7,498 nt of DNA, taken from assembly GCA_937891725.1 (NCBI GenBank), contig CALAHL010000884.1:1-7498 (forward strand), in the 5' to 3' direction. Position 1 is the stretch's first letter; each line of letters begins with the position of its first letter. Origin of the DNA: an uncultured Rhodospirillaceae bacterium (GTDB taxonomy: Bacteria; Pseudomonadota; Alphaproteobacteria; Thalassobaculales; Thalassobaculaceae). The notes beneath the pieces are model-generated. The model saw nothing but the letters and a program-made list of their open reading frames with translations. It was not told the DNA's origin and did no database searches. Below are positions 6,436 to 7,498 of this stretch, piece by piece. The translations under genes were made by a program, and so were the position numbers.

Positions 6436-7498
6436 ATGTCCGAAAGCCGTCCGCTCCGCTCCCTGCTGATCGCCAATCGGGGCGAGATCGCCTGTCGGGT
6501 GGCACGGACGGCCCGGGCAATGGGGATCCGCACGATCGTGGTCTATTCGGAGGCCGATGCCGACGCGCCCCATGTCCGGGCCTGCGACGAGGCCTGGCCG
6601 GTCGGCCCGGCACCCGCCGCCGAAAGCTATCTGGTCAGTGACCGGATTCTCGATATCGCCAAACGCTCCGGTACCGATGCCGTGCATCCCGGCTACGGCT
6701 TCCTGTCCGAGAACGCGGAATTTGCGAAGGCGTGCGGAGCGGCCGGGATCATTTTCGTCGGCCCGCCCGCAAGTGCGATCGAGGCGATGGGCTCCAAGGC
6801 CGGCGCGAAGGCGCTGATGGAGAAGGCGGGTGTTCCGTTGGTGCCTGGGTATCACGGCGCCGATCAGAATGACGGCACGCTGGCCGATGCGGCCCGCGCC
6901 ATCGGATTTCCGGTCCTGCTCAAGGCATCGGCCGGCGGCGGCGGCAAGGGCATGCGGGTGGTCCGGTCGGAGGATGAACTGCTCGCCGCGATCGGCGCCG
7001 CCAAGCGCGAGGGCAAATCCTCGTTCGGGGACGACCGGCTGATTGTCGAAAAATACCTTGAGCGTCCGCGCCATGTCGAGGTGCAGGTCTTCGCCGACAC
7101 CCACGGCAATACGGTCCACCTGTTCGAGCGTGACTGCTCGGCCCAGCGGCGCCATCAGAAGGTGCTGGAGGAGGCGCCCGGCCCCGGGATCGATCCCGCG
7201 ACCCGCGACCGGCTCGGCACGGCGGCGGTCGATGCGGCGAAAGCGGTCGGCTATGTCGGAGCAGGCACGGTTGAGTTCATCATGGACGAGAGCGGGTCGT
7301 TCCATTTCATGGAAATGAACACCCGCCTGCAGGTCGAACATCCGGTGACCGAAGCCATTTCGGGCGTTGACCTTGTGCGTGAACAGATTCGCGTTGCCGC
7401 AGGCCTTGAACTGTCCTTTACACAGGAAGATCTGGAAATTCACGGCCATGCGATTGAATGCCGCATCAATGCCGAAGATCCGGAAACCTTTGTGCCGT
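6436..7498 (+). CDS. liuD: Methylcrotonyl-CoA carboxylase, biotin carboxylase (alpha) subunit, 3' end outside window
   Basis: ATP-dependent biotin carboxylase part of the alpha subunit; it carboxylates the biotin it carries, and the beta subunit from liuB passes the carboxyl group on. 354 codons are visible and the frame stays open to the edge. The order is standard: the N-terminal LLIANRGEIACRVARTARAMG (10-30), HPGYGFLSENAEFA, then the ATP-grasp domain with K163 (LLKAS), glycine-rich GGGGKGMR, EKYLERPRHVEVQ (E205, H213), RDCSAQRRHQKVLEEAP (H240, K242), and the metal/bicarbonate residues E280, E293, N295 and R297 in the NTRLQVEHPVTE motif. R343 in ECRINAEDP corresponds to E. coli AccC Arg338. 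All the catalytic residues of E. coli biotin carboxylase are thus present. The biotin domain is beyond the window. ATG 6436 is the first in-frame start after stops at 6358 and 6397. Specificity is inferred from liuB and liuC; sequence alone also fits propionyl- or acetyl-CoA carboxylase alpha subunits. Confidence 0.9.
   Translation, partial: MSESRPLRSLLIANRGEIACRVARTARAMGIRTIVVYSEADADAPHVRACDEAWPVGPAPAAESYLVSDRILDIAKRSGTDAVHPGYGFLSENAEFAKACGAAGIIFVGPPASAIEAMGSKAGAKALMEKAGVPLVPGYHGADQNDGTLADAARAIGFPVLLKASAGGGGKGMRVVRSEDELLAAIGAAKREGKSSFGDDRLIVEKYLERPRHVEVQVFADTHGNTVHLFERDCSAQRRHQKVLEEAPGPGIDPATRDRLGTAAVDAAKAVGYVGAGTVEFIMDESGSFHFMEMNTRLQVEHPVTEAISGVDLVREQIRVAAGLELSFTQEDLEIHGHAIECRINAEDPETFVP
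7351..7498 (+). other. Low wobble-GC segment at the 3' edge, inside liuD
   Basis: Codons 306-354 of liuD have G or C in the third position in 24 of 49 cases (hand count), against 40 of 50 in codons 256-305 and about 36 of 40 in codons 216-255. All eight Glu codons in the segment are GAA, whereas GAG is commoner earlier in the gene, and four of five Ile codons are ATT. The reading frame and protein motifs are unbroken. The segment continues past the window, so its extent is unknown. Confidence 0.6.

Noticed and set aside
6013..7449. A 478-codon minus-strand open frame opposite the end of liuC and the start of liuD.
   Set aside because: Antisense to intact conserved biotin carboxylase and hydratase motifs; no recognisable domain or start signal.
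1839..7498. DUF1989 together with a downstream biotin carboxylase read as a urea or guanidine carboxylase locus.
   Set aside because: The biotin carboxylase is paired with a separate MccB-type carboxyltransferase and a LiuC hydratase, the leucine-degradation arrangement. Urea and guanidine carboxylases are single long proteins with a different carboxyltransferase domain.

Overview
The window is a GC-rich (roughly 60-65%), densely coding stretch with every supported gene on the + strand. Spacing is short (a 4-base overlap at one junction, gaps of 24 to 107 bases elsewhere), so one or two long transcripts are likely. GC-rich codon usage, some GTG starts and this mix of acyl-CoA and amino-acid catabolic genes suggest a metabolically versatile alphaproteobacterium, perhaps Rhodospirillales-like. 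That placement is inference. I see no rRNA, tRNA, CRISPR array, insertion sequence or convincing factor-independent terminator.

Left half (1-3856), an accessory catabolic set: the C-terminal half of a 3-hydroxyacyl-CoA dehydrogenase family protein (cut by the window edge); a DadA-like FAD oxidoreductase whose GTG start overlaps it; a DUF1989 protein, a family that includes the urea-carboxylase-associated proteins and carboxyguanidine deiminase subunits; a short-chain dehydrogenase; and a DsbA-fold 2-hydroxychromene-2-carboxylate isomerase-like protein. The NAD-dependent and FAD-dependent dehydrogenases plus the DUF1989 protein look like a route for a small amino, hydroxy or amidino compound, but the substrate cannot be read from the sequence.

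Right half (3881-7498), a leucine/isovalerate (liu) core: the carboxyltransferase subunit of methylcrotonyl-CoA carboxylase (liuB/mccB), a methylglutaconyl-CoA hydratase (liuC), and the biotin-carboxylase part of the alpha subunit (liuD/mccA), which runs off the right edge. These convert 3-methylcrotonyl-CoA to 3-methylglutaconyl-CoA and then to HMG-CoA. Isovaleryl-CoA dehydrogenase (liuA) and HMG-CoA lyase (liuE) are not in the window.

Nothing here amounts to a clearly new system. The points most worth a second look are a sharp drop in wobble GC inside liuD near 7350, a hairpin just before the liuD start with no clear ribosome binding site, and the solitary DUF1989 gene beside two dehydrogenases.
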